A stretch of 64,000 bases of DNA from Arthrobacter gandavensis (GTDB taxonomy: Bacteria; Actinomycetota; Actinomycetes; Actinomycetales; Micrococcaceae). The position numbers were made by a program, and so were the translations under genes. Positions 28,598 to 37,035 of the stretch are shown in pieces. The notes beneath the pieces were generated by a model, which was given only the letters and a program-made list of their open reading frames with translations, was not told where the DNA came from and did no database searches. Every line of letters starts with the position of its first letter. Positions within the stretch are counted from its first letter, which is position 1. The stretch spans positions 124,001 to 188,000 of the forward strand of contig NZ_VTFU01000003.1 in assembly GCF_009192735.1 (NCBI RefSeq), written 5' to 3'.

Positions 28598-29401
28598 TTA
28601 GTTGCGGCGCAGCAGAGCTTCGAGAACCTGGGCGACGCCGTCGTCAGCGAACGCCGGCGCCACTTTGTCCGCGGCGGCGAGGGCGTCTGCGTGCCCGGAG
28701 GCCATGGCATAGCCGCAGCCCGCCCACTGCAGCATCTGCACGTCGTTGGGCATGTCGCCGAAGGCCACCACGTCTGCCCGGTCAATGCCGCGGGATGCGG
28801 CGTAGTCGGACAAGGTCACCGACTTGTCCAGGCCGAGCAGCGACATTTCCAGCAGAGCGGTGGAGGGAGCGGAATGCGTGGCCGAGACCAGGTGCGCCAC
28901 CGCCGGCCGGACCCGGTGCAGGAACTCGTCCGGTGATGCGCCGTCCACCCGGGCCAGGAACTTCACCACGGTATGGGAGTCCTCCAGCGTTGCTTCCAGC
29001 GGCGCCGGGGTCACCGCTCCGGGCAGTTCACCCGATCCCGGCTCGAGGAATCCCGGGCCAAGATGAAACCCGTCCACGGTTTCGGCAGCGAAGCGTGCGC
29101 TGGGGAACAGCTCCCTGATGATGTCGGCGGCGGAGAAAATGGCCGGCAGGGACAGGGCCTGGGCCTCCAGCACCTTTCCGGCACCCAGGTCATAGGTAAT
29201 GGCGCCGTTGGAGCAGATGACGGTCCCGCGGTGGCCCAGCAGATCCCGCAGCGGACTCAGCCAGCGCGGGGGCCGGCCGGTGACGAAGACGACGTCGATG
29301 CCCGCTTCAGCGCAGTCGCGGAACGCACGGACGGTCCGGTCACTGATCCGGTTGTCGGGACCGACGATGGTCCCGTCCAGGTCACTTGCCACCAGACGCA
29401 C
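28598..29401 (-). CDS. HAD-IIB family phosphatase
   Basis: A 267-residue cytoplasmic HAD phosphatase. Motif I is VASDLDGTIVG at the N-terminus, motif II VVFVTGRPPRW, and the late VAFGDMPNDVQMLQWAG is the Cof-type motif IV. It resembles the HAD gene beside serS in architecture. The substrate is unknown. The GTG start has GAGG 6 nt upstream. It converges on the PAP2 gene with a 42-nt gap that contains no clear terminator. Confidence 0.85.
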   Translation of the reverse strand: MRLVASDLDGTIVGPDNRISDRTVRAFRDCAEAGIDVVFVTGRPPRWLSPLRDLLGHRGTVICSNGAITYDLGAGKVLEAQALSLPAIFSAADIIRELFPSARFAAETVDGFHLGPGFLEPGSGELPGAVTPAPLEATLEDSHTVVKFLARVDGASPDEFLHRVRPAVAHLVSATHSAPSTALLEMSLLGLDKSVTLSDYAASRGIDRADVVAFGDMPNDVQMLQWAGCGYAMASGHADALAAADKVAPAFADDGVAQVLEALLRRN

Positions 29402-29474
29402 CGGACACCTCGTTCACTCGCAGAGTTGGTGTGCGCAGCTGCGCACGGTTCCAGCCTAACCGGCCACGCCGGCC

Positions 29475-29496
29475 CCGCCGCGAACATCAGCGGCGG
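29475..29496 (-). terminator. Possible terminator after the PEBP-like gene
   Basis: Arms CCGCCGC / GCGGCGG with an 8-nt loop lie 16 nt past the stop of the PEBP-like gene. No T run follows, so the call is tentative. Confidence 0.4.
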
Positions 29497-29511
29497 AGCG
29501 GGCGGCGCCTG

Positions 29512-30048
29512 TTATTCCGCCGCGACCTCGGCAAGTCCGACAATCCGGGCCCGGGCCAGGGTGTGCGTGAACAGATTGAAACCCAGGAAGGCGGGGCTGG
29601 CGTCAGCCGGCACGTCAAGGGATTCGACGTCGACGGCGTGGACCACCACCATGTACCGGTGCGGCCCGTGACCGGCGGGCGGTGCGGCTCCCACAAAGCC
29701 GGCAAAACCGGCGTCGTTCACCAGTTCCACCGTGCCTTCAGGCAGTTCGTGCCGGTTTGAGGCGTCGCCGGGCAGGGACGACACGTCTGCCGGGATGTTG
29801 AAGGCGGCCCAGTGCCAGAACCCGCTGCCGGTGGGTGCGTCGGGGTCGAACATGGTCACGGCGAAGCTCTTGGTGCCTTCCGGTGCTCCGGACCAGCTCA
29901 GCTGCGGTGACGCGTCCTTTCCGCCCGGCACCCCCATTTTTCCGCTGTACTGGGCCCGGGTGAACGGCTCAAGGTTCGAGAAATCATCACTGGTGACGGT
30001 GAAGGCCGGCACCTGCGGCAACGCGTCGTAAGGGTCGTAGGACTGCAT
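29512..30048 (-). CDS. YbhB/YbcL family PEBP-like protein
   Basis: A 178-residue protein of the bacterial phosphatidylethanolamine-binding-protein-like (Raf kinase inhibitor-like) family. [36 protein letters not shown] and [13 protein letters not shown] are the two conserved blocks; the DPDAP and GxHRY segments line the anion-binding pocket. The biochemical role in bacteria is poorly known. The ATG has GGAGAG 6 nt upstream. It follows the sugar kinase gene on the same strand by 75 nt. Confidence 0.9.
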   Translation of the reverse strand: MQSYDPYDALPQVPAFTVTSDDFSNLEPFTRAQYSGKMGVPGGKDASPQLSWSGAPEGTKSFAVTMFDPDAPTGSGFWHWAAFNIPADVSSLPGDASNRHELPEGTVELVNDAGFAGFVGAAPPAGHGPHRYMVVVHAVDVESLDVPADASPAFLGFNLFTHTLARARIVGLAEVAAE

Positions 30049-30123
30049 GTGGTTCTCTCCTTTTCCTGGTGTTGGTCCTGATTGTCGAGCCGGGATCCGC
30101 CGGAGCAGCGCCTGCGGCGGCGG

Positions 30124-31041
30124 CTACGGCTGCAGTTCGCCGCGGTACGGCGGATTGGCCCCGGCGCGGGAAACGGTGACCGCGGCGGCGCGGACGGCGA
30201 AGCCGAGCACCTCCTCGAGGTCCCCGGTGCTGATCCGCGCAAGCTCCGGACGCCGGGCGCCGCCGTCGAGCTCCCGGTCCATCAGCGACACCAGCAGGGC
30301 TGACATGAACGAGTCGCCGGCCCCCACTGTGTCCACCACCGTGACCGGCGGCACGGAAGCTTCAGCTTCACCGGAGGCGGTCACGGCCCAGGCTCCCTTG
30401 GAACCGCTGGTCACCGCCACCATGGCCGGTCCCAATCCCAGCCAGCGGCGGGCGGCGTCCCGGGGCGGGTCTTGGGGATACAGCCAGGCGAGGTCCTCGT
30501 CGGAGGCCTTGACGACGTCCGCGAGGGCGACGAACTTCTCGGCCTGTTCCCGCGCATAACTCACATCGGTGATGATGGACGGCCGGCAGTTGGGGTCATA
30601 GGTGATGGTGATCCCGGGACGTGCACGCTCCACGGCCGACAGGACCGCATCAGCCCCGGGCCGGAGCATGGCCGCGATGGATCCGGTGTGCAGCACCGTG
30701 GTCCCTTCCAGCAGCCGCGGCAGGGCAGCATCCAGTGACGGCAGCCGCCACTCGAGGTCAAAGGTGTAGCGGGCACCGCCGGCCGGGTCCAGGACGGCGG
30801 TGGCGACGCTGGTGGGAAGCTCGTCGGCGGGCAGCGGAGTCAGGACGGAATTGGAGCGCAGATGCTGTTCAATCAGCAGCCCGTACTCATCCGTGCCGTA
30901 ACGGCCCGCGAACTGGACCGGGCGGCCCAGCCGGGCCACGCCGACGGCGACGTTCAGCGGGCTCCCGCCGGGGTGGAATCGCTTGGGAGCGGTGTCGCTG
31001 ATTACCTCGTCCACGAGGGCTTCGCCGATTACTGTGAGCAC
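30124..31041 (-). CDS. PfkB-family sugar kinase (fructokinase-like)
   Basis: A ribokinase-fold carbohydrate kinase of 305 residues. GGSPLNVAVGVARLG (about residues 26-40) is the first PfkB signature, and VVDTVGAGDSFMSALL (about residue 230-245) the second, with the catalytic Asp in GAGD. The opening MLTVIGEALVDEV resembles fructokinases, but the sugar cannot be fixed from sequence. GTG start. It lies between the PEBP-like and alpha/beta-hydrolase genes on the minus strand. Confidence 0.85.
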   Translation of the reverse strand: MLTVIGEALVDEVISDTAPKRFHPGGSPLNVAVGVARLGRPVQFAGRYGTDEYGLLIEQHLRSNSVLTPLPADELPTSVATAVLDPAGGARYTFDLEWRLPSLDAALPRLLEGTTVLHTGSIAAMLRPGADAVLSAVERARPGITITYDPNCRPSIITDVSYAREQAEKFVALADVVKASDEDLAWLYPQDPPRDAARRWLGLGPAMVAVTSGSKGAWAVTASGEAEASVPPVTVVDTVGAGDSFMSALLVSLMDRELDGGARRPELARISTGDLEEVLGFAVRAAAVTVSRAGANPPYRGELQP

Positions 31042-31075
31042 GACCTCAACCTAACAGAGCTGCCCGCCCAACGCC

Positions 31076-31876
31076 TTAAGAACGGTCCGCATCAAGGCTG
31101 TCCGCGGCAAAGACTCCGGCCCCTTCGGCGGCCTCCGTCAGGGCGGTGACGACGGCGGACCATGCCGGAGTTCCGGGGGTAATCGGCGCGAAATGGTCCC
31201 CGCTGATCATCCGCAGCTCGGCCGGGGAACCGCTGGCCACCGCGGCGTTCACAAACGAGGTGGAGCAGCTCAGGGGAACGGCGGCATCAGTGTCCGAGTG
31301 CAGGGCCACAACGGGAACGGACAGCGGAAGCAGCTGCAGCGGATCGGCGCTGCGGTACCGGTCCCCGTCAACCTCCGGGGAGGACCCCAGGAAGTTGCGG
31401 ACGGCGTTATCGCTCAGTTCAAGGTCCAGGGCCTGCGCCATGTTCAGGACACCCGCCTGGCTCACGACGCCGGTCACCGGTACGCCGGCGCCGTTCCGGG
31501 CCGCCGCCCACACCGCAAGCTGCCCTCCCGCCGAATGCCCCAGCACCGTAACGCGGGACAGGTCCAGGCCGTACTCCCCCGCGGCGGGACCGAGGGCATC
31601 AATCCCATCACTAATGTCATTGAAGGTCTCCGGCCATCCGCCGCCGTTTCCGGCCCGGCGGTATTCCAGGTTCCAACAGGTGAAGCCCCGTCCGGCCAGA
31701 TCGCGGGCCCCCGGACGGCCCAGGTCGGCGGTGTGCTTGGACCGCCAGTAGCCGCCGTGGATGATGACCACCACCCCTGCATGCGGTGCCGCGTCCCCGG
31801 AAAGCTCCGGCCGGGTGAGTTCGGCATATTGTTCGGGGTCAGGTCCGTAAGGAATTCGAAGCGGACTGGGCGGCAT
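31076..31876 (-). CDS. Alpha/beta hydrolase (BD-FAE-like esterase)
   Basis: A 266-residue soluble hydrolase. VVVIIHGGYWRSKHTADL is the HGG oxyanion motif of the hormone-sensitive-lipase/feruloyl-esterase-like group; TVLGHSAGGQLAVWAA carries the nucleophile Ser, and MISGDHFAPITPGTPAW the probable catalytic His. No signal peptide. Substrate unknown; distantly similar proteins include kynurenine formamidases. The ATG has GGAGG 7 nt upstream. It is divergent from the alarmone synthetase gene and ends 34 nt before the sugar kinase start. Confidence 0.85.
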   Translation of the reverse strand: MPPSPLRIPYGPDPEQYAELTRPELSGDAAPHAGVVVIIHGGYWRSKHTADLGRPGARDLAGRGFTCWNLEYRRAGNGGGWPETFNDISDGIDALGPAAGEYGLDLSRVTVLGHSAGGQLAVWAAARNGAGVPVTGVVSQAGVLNMAQALDLELSDNAVRNFLGSSPEVDGDRYRSADPLQLLPLSVPVVALHSDTDAAVPLSCSTSFVNAAVASGSPAELRMISGDHFAPITPGTPAWSAVVTALTEAAEGAGVFAADSLDADRS

Positions 31877-31980
31877 CGGTTGCCCTCCTTCAACTGGCCT
31901 AATGTGGTACTGAGCCTAATGGCCGGCGCAGCCGGACGGAGGGCGACACATCGGGTTCGTGAACGAATGGAGAGTTTCTT

Positions 31981-33087
31981 ATGGGCGCGTGGGACAGCCT
32001 TGATGACCGGCTGCGTCCGGTGGTCCAGGCCAGTACGGATGAGTATGCCCGGGTTCGCCCTGCCTTGGAAAAACTCACCCGCGAAATGGAGCAGAGCCTG
32101 CGCGACACCTTCAATGACAGCCCGGTGCGCCCGCTGTTTGTCGCCTCACGGACCAAGACCGTGGAGTCCTTCCGGGACAAGGCGTCCCGGATGCTTCCGT
32201 CCGAAAACCCCGACGAACTGCCGGCGCTGCTGTTTCCGGATCCGCTGCGGAACCTGATCGACTTGGTGGGCCTTCGCGTGATTGTGACGCTGCCCCACGA
32301 GGTGGACGAGGCGGCCAACCTCATCAAGCGGCAGCGCGCCGAGTTCGACTGCCGCGGCGACCGCGAGAAGGACATCGGTTCCATCGAGTCCGGCACGTAC
32401 GGCTATTCCAGCCGCCATCTGATCCTGCGGACCATCCAGAACGACACCGTCCGGGAATATCACAAACTGCTGGACCCGGAGCAGCGGCCCAACGGCAGCT
32501 TCCTCTTCGAGGTGCAGATCCGCACCGTCCTCGCCCACGCATGGTCCGAAATTGAGCATGACATCCGGTTCAAGGCCGGCGACCCCCGCGCCTGGAGCCC
32601 CTATTTTGACCGCCAGTTCACTGCAACGGCCGCCATGCTGGAAACCGTGGAGACCGCCTTTGCCGAACTGCATGAACGCTACGAGACGGTGACCGGATTC
32701 TGGGACGAGGAGGGCGAGGGCAGCGCACCGCTGACACCGAACCGGATCCGGGACGTGTGGATGACGCTGCTGCCGCATGTGAACCGCAAGACCGGCGATG
32801 ACTGGGGCTGGGCGGCGGAACTGCTCGCGGCGCACGGCATGAAAACCACCATGGACCTGGCAGGACTGCTGCAGGCCGATGCCATCACCGAGGTCCGCAG
32901 GGCCCTGGACCACCGGTACTCCCCCGGCCCGGACCGCCTGCTCGATGACCTGCTGCTGTGGCGCTTCGGCAAGGAACACATCGATCTCACTGCGGAACCG
33001 GAGGATGCCCCGGTCAAGCCCCGCCGCGAGTCCCTGGGCCGGCGTTACCGGCAAATGCAGACCTACCGGGCCCGCGAGGCACAATAG
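31981..33087 (+). CDS. Small alarmone synthetase-like RelA/SpoT domain protein
   Basis: Carries only the (p)ppGpp synthetase domain: SRTKTVESFRDKASR (residues 56-70, ATP/GTP region), DLVGLRVIV (93-102), YGYSSRHLIL (140-149, GTP stacking Tyr) and FEVQIRTVLAHAWSEIEHDI (176-195, catalytic Glu in EVQIRT). There is no HD hydrolase domain before it and no TGS or ACT after it. The ~150-residue C-terminal part is not part of the minimal synthetase, so the protein is longer than typical RelQ/RelP enzymes. GGAGAG precedes the ATG. Tandem TAG TAG stops end the gene. Confidence 0.85.
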   Translation: MGAWDSLDDRLRPVVQASTDEYARVRPALEKLTREMEQSLRDTFNDSPVRPLFVASRTKTVESFRDKASRMLPSENPDELPALLFPDPLRNLIDLVGLRVIVTLPHEVDEAANLIKRQRAEFDCRGDREKDIGSIESGTYGYSSRHLILRTIQNDTVREYHKLLDPEQRPNGSFLFEVQIRTVLAHAWSEIEHDIRFKAGDPRAWSPYFDRQFTATAAMLETVETAFAELHERYETVTGFWDEEGEGSAPLTPNRIRDVWMTLLPHVNRKTGDDWGWAAELLAAHGMKTTMDLAGLLQADAITEVRRALDHRYSPGPDRLLDDLLLWRFGKEHIDLTAEPEDAPVKPRRESLGRRYRQMQTYRAREAQ

Positions 33088-33103
33088 TAGCTTTGCCCGA
33101 ACC

Positions 33104-34114
33104 TCAGGCCGAGGCGCGCCGGATCAGGCTCACCGGCGGCAGGGCGCCGGACTCCACGGTCCCGCTTCCCGGAGCGGAACTGCTTCCAGTCCCGCCGCCG
33201 TCGGCCGTTTGCGCCAGCACCATCCGGGCGAAACGCTCCCCCAGCCTGGCCGAGTCCACCCGCACCGTGGTCAGCGGGGGTACGGCGAGTGACGCCAGGG
33301 GAACGTCTTCGGCGCCGATGACGGCGAGGTCCTCCGGCGCCTGCCGGCCGTGCGCGGCGAGGCCGGCCAGCAGCGCAAAGGCATGGTCATCATCAAAGGC
33401 GCAGGCTGCGGTGACGGGCGCGGGTCCGTCCAGTAAGCGGCCGACGGCGGCGGCGGCCTCCTCCGCGTCCAGCCGCAGATGCTCAATCACCGGCGGCGGC
33501 AGCCGAAGCCGGGCACAGGCATCCGTAATGGCCGCCAGCCGGATCTGCACGCGCCACTCGTAGCCCGCCTCCGGCGGGACTGCCACGCCGATCCGCTGAT
33601 GCCCGGCCGCTACCAGATGCTGCACCTGCAGCGCGCCGATGCCGAGGTCCGGGTCAAGCGGATTCGAGATGGTTTCCTGCAGTGATGCGACGGGCAGGCC
33701 GCTGGACCGCAGGGCCGCGAGTTCAGCGGCCGCCAGCGGGGTGGTGAGGATCAGGCCGGCGGGGGTGAGCGAGTGCACCAGGGACACGGCTCCGCCCTGC
33801 GGCGGCAGCCGGTGCGCGATCAGCCGCAGGCCGTGGCGTTCCAGCTGCTCGGAGGCTGCATCAATGATCATGGCCAGCGCACGGCCCAGCGGCTCGGGCG
33901 GCAGCAGCATCAGCACCAGGTCGCTGCGGCCGCGGCGCAGCGTGCGGGCGGCGGTCGACGGCGTGTAGCCCAGTGCCCGGGCCGCGGCGAGGACCCGGTC
34001 CCGGGTGGCTGCGGAAATGCTCTGTCCCGTGTTGCCGTTCAGCACGTAGCTGACCGTGGCCCGGGAAACTCCCGCAGCCTGCGCGACGTCGCTCGACGTA
34101 ACCCTGCGATCCAC
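33104..34114 (-). CDS. LacI-family transcriptional regulator
   Basis: A DNA-binding repressor of about 336 residues. The N-terminal helix-turn-helix VTSSDVAQAAGVSRATVSYVLNG is unmistakable, followed by the hinge ALGYTPSTAARTLRRGRSD and a periplasmic-binding-protein-like effector domain (ITDACARLRLPP, LAVIGAEDVPLASLAVPPLTTVR). GTG 34114 was chosen, AAAGG 10 nt upstream; GTG 34132 adds six residues. It is divergent from the SDR-dehydrogenase pair and a perfect operator-like palindrome lies between them, so it probably represses that pair and possibly itself. The effector is likely a sugar or polyol. Confidence 0.9.
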   Translation of the reverse strand: MDRRVTSSDVAQAAGVSRATVSYVLNGNTGQSISAATRDRVLAAARALGYTPSTAARTLRRGRSDLVLMLLPPEPLGRALAMIIDAASEQLERHGLRLIAHRLPPQGGAVSLVHSLTPAGLILTTPLAAAELAALRSSGLPVASLQETISNPLDPDLGIGALQVQHLVAAGHQRIGVAVPPEAGYEWRVQIRLAAITDACARLRLPPPVIEHLRLDAEEAAAAVGRLLDGPAPVTAACAFDDDHAFALLAGLAAHGRQAPEDLAVIGAEDVPLASLAVPPLTTVRVDSARLGERFARMVLAQTADGGGTGSSSAPGSGTVESGALPPVSLIRRASA

Positions 34115-34226
34115 CCGCTGCGCACCTTTCACTGTCCTGCCCGGACCAAATTCCCGGGTTGTCCGCCCCGAATGTGCGGGGCTTATGTCTTCCGGATTTC
34201 TCCGGTATTCTGACGATACAGGCAAC

Positions 34227-34238
34227 TTACACGTGTAA
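34227..34238. promoter_or_regulatory. Probable LacI-family operator
   Basis: TTACACGTGTAA is a perfect 12-bp palindrome with a central CG, the typical form of LacI-family sites. It lies 74 nt upstream of the SDR start and between the regulator and the genes it probably controls. Confidence 0.7.
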
Positions 34239-34311
34239 CCTGCACGGATGAGCTGCCGGTGAACCAGCGGCCGAAGATCCACGGCCGCCTTCCGACCGAA
34301 AGGACCGGCTC

Positions 34312-35310
34312 GTGGCCAACCAGCCCATCACCGCCCAGAACACCGTCCAGCAGTGGCTCGACCACCCGGCAGGCGGACCCGCCATCCGCGGCATGCTTGC
34401 CGCCGCAGGCAGCGACGAGTCCACGCTCGGCCCGGCACTGACCCTGAAGCTGCAGCAGCTTGTCGACCTGAGCCAGGGCAAGTTCCCGCAGGCCGCCGTG
34501 GATGAGCTCGTCAAGGCAGCCAACGGCGGCGTGATGCCCGAAACCACCGAGGCCGTCCTGCCCACCGTCGCCGGCCGCTTCGACGGCCGCACCGTGATCG
34601 TCACCGGCGCCGGTTCCGGCATTGGCCGCGCCACCGCCGGACGGATTGCCCGCGAAGGCGGCCGCGTAATTGCCGTCGACATTGCCGAGGGGCGCATCAA
34701 GGAGCTCGCCGAAGAGCTCGGCGACGCCATTGTTCCGGTAGCCGCCGACCTCACCGACCTCGACGCCGTGGAGCGGATTATCGCCGCCGCCGGCGGACAG
34801 ATCGACGGCCTGGCCAACGTGGCCGGCATCAATGACGACTTCAGTCCGCTGCACGAGGTGTCCGACGCCATGTGGCAGAAGGTCTTCGCCGTGAACGTTG
34901 ACGGCCTCGTGCGCCTGACCCGCGCCGTGCTGCCGTCCATGCTCGAAGCGCACAAGGGCTCGATCGTGAACATCACCTCGGAGGCCGGCCTGCGCGGCTC
35001 GGCATCCGGCGTCGCCTACACCGCGTCCAAGCACGCAGTGGTCGGCATTACCCGCAGCACCGCATTCATGTACGCCAAGGAAGGCATCCGCGTGAACGCC
35101 GTGGCTCCGGGCGGCGTGGCCACCGGCATTCCCATGGGCGGCAAGACCAGCGAATACGGTGAAGCCCGCCTCGGCCCGGCCCGCATCAACATCCCGGGCC
35201 TGGCATCGGCCGAGGAGCTGGCAGCGTCCATCACGTTCCTGCTCAGCGACGACGGCGTGAACATCAACGGCGCCATCCTTCCCTCCGACGGCGGCTGGTC
35301 GGCGGTCTAA
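34312..35310 (+). CDS. SDR-family oxidoreductase with N-terminal helical extension
   Basis: A 332-residue NAD(P)-dependent SDR. The Rossmann motif TGAGSGIG starts only at residue 98; Ser about 223 (NITSEAG), Tyr236 and Lys240 (AYTASK) form the catalytic set, and PGGVATGIPM follows. The first ~90 residues (QQWLDHPAGGPAIRGMLAAA, LTLKLQQLVDLSQGKFPQ) are an extra helical module not found in classical SDRs; similar segments are seen at the ends of some glycosidases, which hints at a sugar-related role. GTG start with GAAAGGA 7 nt upstream. It is followed by a zinc dehydrogenase gene. Confidence 0.85.
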   Translation: MANQPITAQNTVQQWLDHPAGGPAIRGMLAAAGSDESTLGPALTLKLQQLVDLSQGKFPQAAVDELVKAANGGVMPETTEAVLPTVAGRFDGRTVIVTGAGSGIGRATAGRIAREGGRVIAVDIAEGRIKELAEELGDAIVPVAADLTDLDAVERIIAAAGGQIDGLANVAGINDDFSPLHEVSDAMWQKVFAVNVDGLVRLTRAVLPSMLEAHKGSIVNITSEAGLRGSASGVAYTASKHAVVGITRSTAFMYAKEGIRVNAVAPGGVATGIPMGGKTSEYGEARLGPARINIPGLASAEELAASITFLLSDDGVNINGAILPSDGGWSAV

Positions 35311-35340
35311 TCTCCGCTGCTTCACCCACTGCCTCATGAC

Positions 35341-35375
35341 GGCCGGTTCCCTTCTTTCGCGGCGGGGAACCGGCC
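35341..35375 (+). terminator. Intergenic hairpin between SDR and zinc dehydrogenase genes
   Basis: Perfect 11-bp arms GGCCGGTTCCC / GGGAACCGGCC with a 13-nt loop. There is no T run, so it may be a partial terminator or an mRNA-stabilising hairpin within the operon. Confidence 0.45.
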
Positions 35376-35414
35376 GCGGTTCCATCCACACGACCACGAC
35401 CCAGGAGCAACACG

Positions 35415-36431
35415 TTGAAATCTGTCCATGTCACCGGCCCGGACACCAATGAATGGGTGGAGGTGGATCGGCCGGCAACCGGCCCCCGGGACGTTTTGTT
35501 GAAGATGAAGGCCTGCGGAATCTGCGGTTCCGATGCGTTCTACAGTCATATCGGCGGCATTCCGCCGCGCCAGGGCGCCACTTCGCTGGGGCATGAGCCG
35601 GCCGCTGAAGTCGCGGAAGTCGGCGCCGAGGTTGAAGGCTTCTCCGTTGGAGACCACGTGGTTGTGGACACCATGGCCTTCACCGACGGGCTGCTGGGCA
35701 GCGGCGGCGCGCAGGGCGGACTGTCCGAGTACGTCTTGGTGCAGGACGCAGTGCCCGGCCGCCAGCTCCGGGTTATCCCCAAGGAAATCCCCTGGGAGGT
35801 TGCCGCGCTCAACGAACCGATGGCCGTAGCCCTCCACGCCGTGAACCGCACCAACCCCAAAGCCGGTGACAAGGTCGTGATTTTCGGCGCGGGACCGATC
35901 GGCCTGGGCGCCGTCCTGGGTTACCGCCGACGCGGCGCATCGCACATCGTGGTGGTCGACATCATCCCCTCCCGCTTGGAAAAGGCACTCCAGATCGGCG
36001 CTGATGCGGTCATCAACTCCGCGCAGGAGGACGTCGCAGCCCGCTTGGTGGAACTCCATGGCGACGGGGCCACGATGATGGTCCGGGGAACCCGGTCGGC
36101 CACGGACATCTTCCTGGACGCCGCGGGTGCACCCGTCATTCCGCAGACCGTGGCCGACATTGCCAAGCCCGGTGCAGTGCTGGGAGTTGTCGCAGTCCAT
36201 AAGAAGCCCGTGGAGCTCGATTTCGGTTCCATCCTCACCACGGAGCTCACCATCGTCTTCGCGATGGGCTACCCGACGGAGATCTTCGAGGTCACCGACG
36301 ACATCATCGAAAACTGGCAGAAGTACGCGCTCATCATCAGCGATGTCCTGCCCTTCGAGAAGTCGCTCGAGGCCCTTGAGCTGGCTAAGACCCCGGGAGC
36401 AGCAGACAAGGTGGTTGTGAGGTTCGACTGA
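35415..36431 (+). CDS. Zinc-binding alcohol/polyol dehydrogenase
   Basis: A 338-residue medium-chain dehydrogenase. Catalytic zinc ligands are visible: Cys37 in CGICGSDA, His60-Glu61 in LGHEPAAEV, and Glu in LNEPMAVALHAV. The NAD(P) fold carries VVIFGAGPIGLGAVLGYRRRG. The four-cysteine structural zinc lobe of many family members is absent; the region reads DTMAFTDGLLGSGG. TTG start, with AGGAG 7 nt upstream. It follows the SDR gene and probably belongs to the same LacI-controlled unit; two oxidoreductases suggest stepwise sugar or polyol oxidation. Confidence 0.88.
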   Translation: MKSVHVTGPDTNEWVEVDRPATGPRDVLLKMKACGICGSDAFYSHIGGIPPRQGATSLGHEPAAEVAEVGAEVEGFSVGDHVVVDTMAFTDGLLGSGGAQGGLSEYVLVQDAVPGRQLRVIPKEIPWEVAALNEPMAVALHAVNRTNPKAGDKVVIFGAGPIGLGAVLGYRRRGASHIVVVDIIPSRLEKALQIGADAVINSAQEDVAARLVELHGDGATMMVRGTRSATDIFLDAAGAPVIPQTVADIAKPGAVLGVVAVHKKPVELDFGSILTTELTIVFAMGYPTEIFEVTDDIIENWQKYALIISDVLPFEKSLEALELAKTPGAADKVVVRFD

Positions 36432-36439
36432 GAACCGGG

Positions 36440-37024
36440 TCAGCCTGCTGACAACGTCGGCCGGTGCCTTCCCTGCGGAAGGTGCCGGCCGCCGTCGTTG
36501 TTTGAGCCGGCCTCAAACCGGTAAACAGCCAGCTCATCCGCCGGCTCAAAGCCGTTCCGTGCATAAAAGACCTTCGACGCGGGGGACGGCGACGTGACGA
36601 TCCGCGCCGCACCGAGGCGCCGCGAATACTCGACGGCCGCAGCCACGAGGGCCGTTCCCACCCCGGCGTTCCGGCAAGCGGGCAGCACGTAGGCGTTGGC
36701 GAGATACGTCCAGACGGACGCCGGCTGGCCCGGTTTCGGCATCCGTTCGAAGACCGAGAGGTTCAGCATGCCGATCAGGCCGCCGCCGGCCTCTGCTTCG
36801 GCCACAAAAAAGGTCCGGGGATTGGCCGCCAGCCAGGTGCGGAACACGTCCTCGAAACCTTGGCCGAAAGGATCGTGGTCGGCGGAATCGCCGCCGCCTG
36901 CTTCGGCCACCCACAGGGCCCGGAGACGTGCCAGGTGGGGGATGTCCCGCGGGGTCCCCTCACGGATCGGTGCGCCTTCGCTGACCGGCACGCCTTCACT
37001 GATCGGTACGCCTCCGCGGGTCAT
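36440..37024 (-). CDS. GNAT-family N-acetyltransferase
   Basis: A 194-residue acetyltransferase. The acetyl-CoA site is CRNAGVGTALVAAAVEYSRR (motif A, about residues 117-136), followed by VFYARNGFEPADE. Both ends are odd. The N-terminus repeats G-(V/A)-P-(I/V)-(S/R)-E three times, encoded by 18-bp tandem repeats. The last ~22 residues (NNDGGRHLPQGRHRPT...) are encoded by a terminator-like hairpin. AGGGTGG about 5 nt upstream supports the ATG. It lies between two inverted copies of the same hairpin. The substrate is unknown. Confidence 0.82.
   Translation of the reverse strand: MTRGGVPISEGVPVSEGAPIREGTPRDIPHLARLRALWVAEAGGGDSADHDPFGQGFEDVFRTWLAANPRTFFVAEAEAGGGLIGMLNLSVFERMPKPGQPASVWTYLANAYVLPACRNAGVGTALVAAAVEYSRRLGAARIVTSPSPASKVFYARNGFEPADELAVYRFEAGSNNDGGRHLPQGRHRPTLSAG
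36451..36503 (+). terminator. Hairpin copy 1, terminator of the zinc dehydrogenase operon
   Basis: Arms GGCCGGTGCCTTCC / GGAAGGTGCCGGCC with a 4-nt loop pair over 14 positions, two of them G-U; outer bases ACAACG / CGTTGT extend it, and TTG follows. It overlaps the 3' end of the convergent GNAT gene. A near-identical inverted copy lies at the other end of that gene. Confidence 0.65.
36965..37018 (-). repeat. Three 18-bp tandem repeats at the start of the GNAT gene
   Basis: Units begin GATCGGTGCGCCTTCGCT, GACCGGCACGCCTTCACT and GATCGGTACGCCTCCGCG (plus strand). They encode the repeated hexapeptide at residues 4-21 of the acetyltransferase and stay in frame. Confidence 0.8.
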
Positions 37025-37035
37025 GGCGCCACCCT

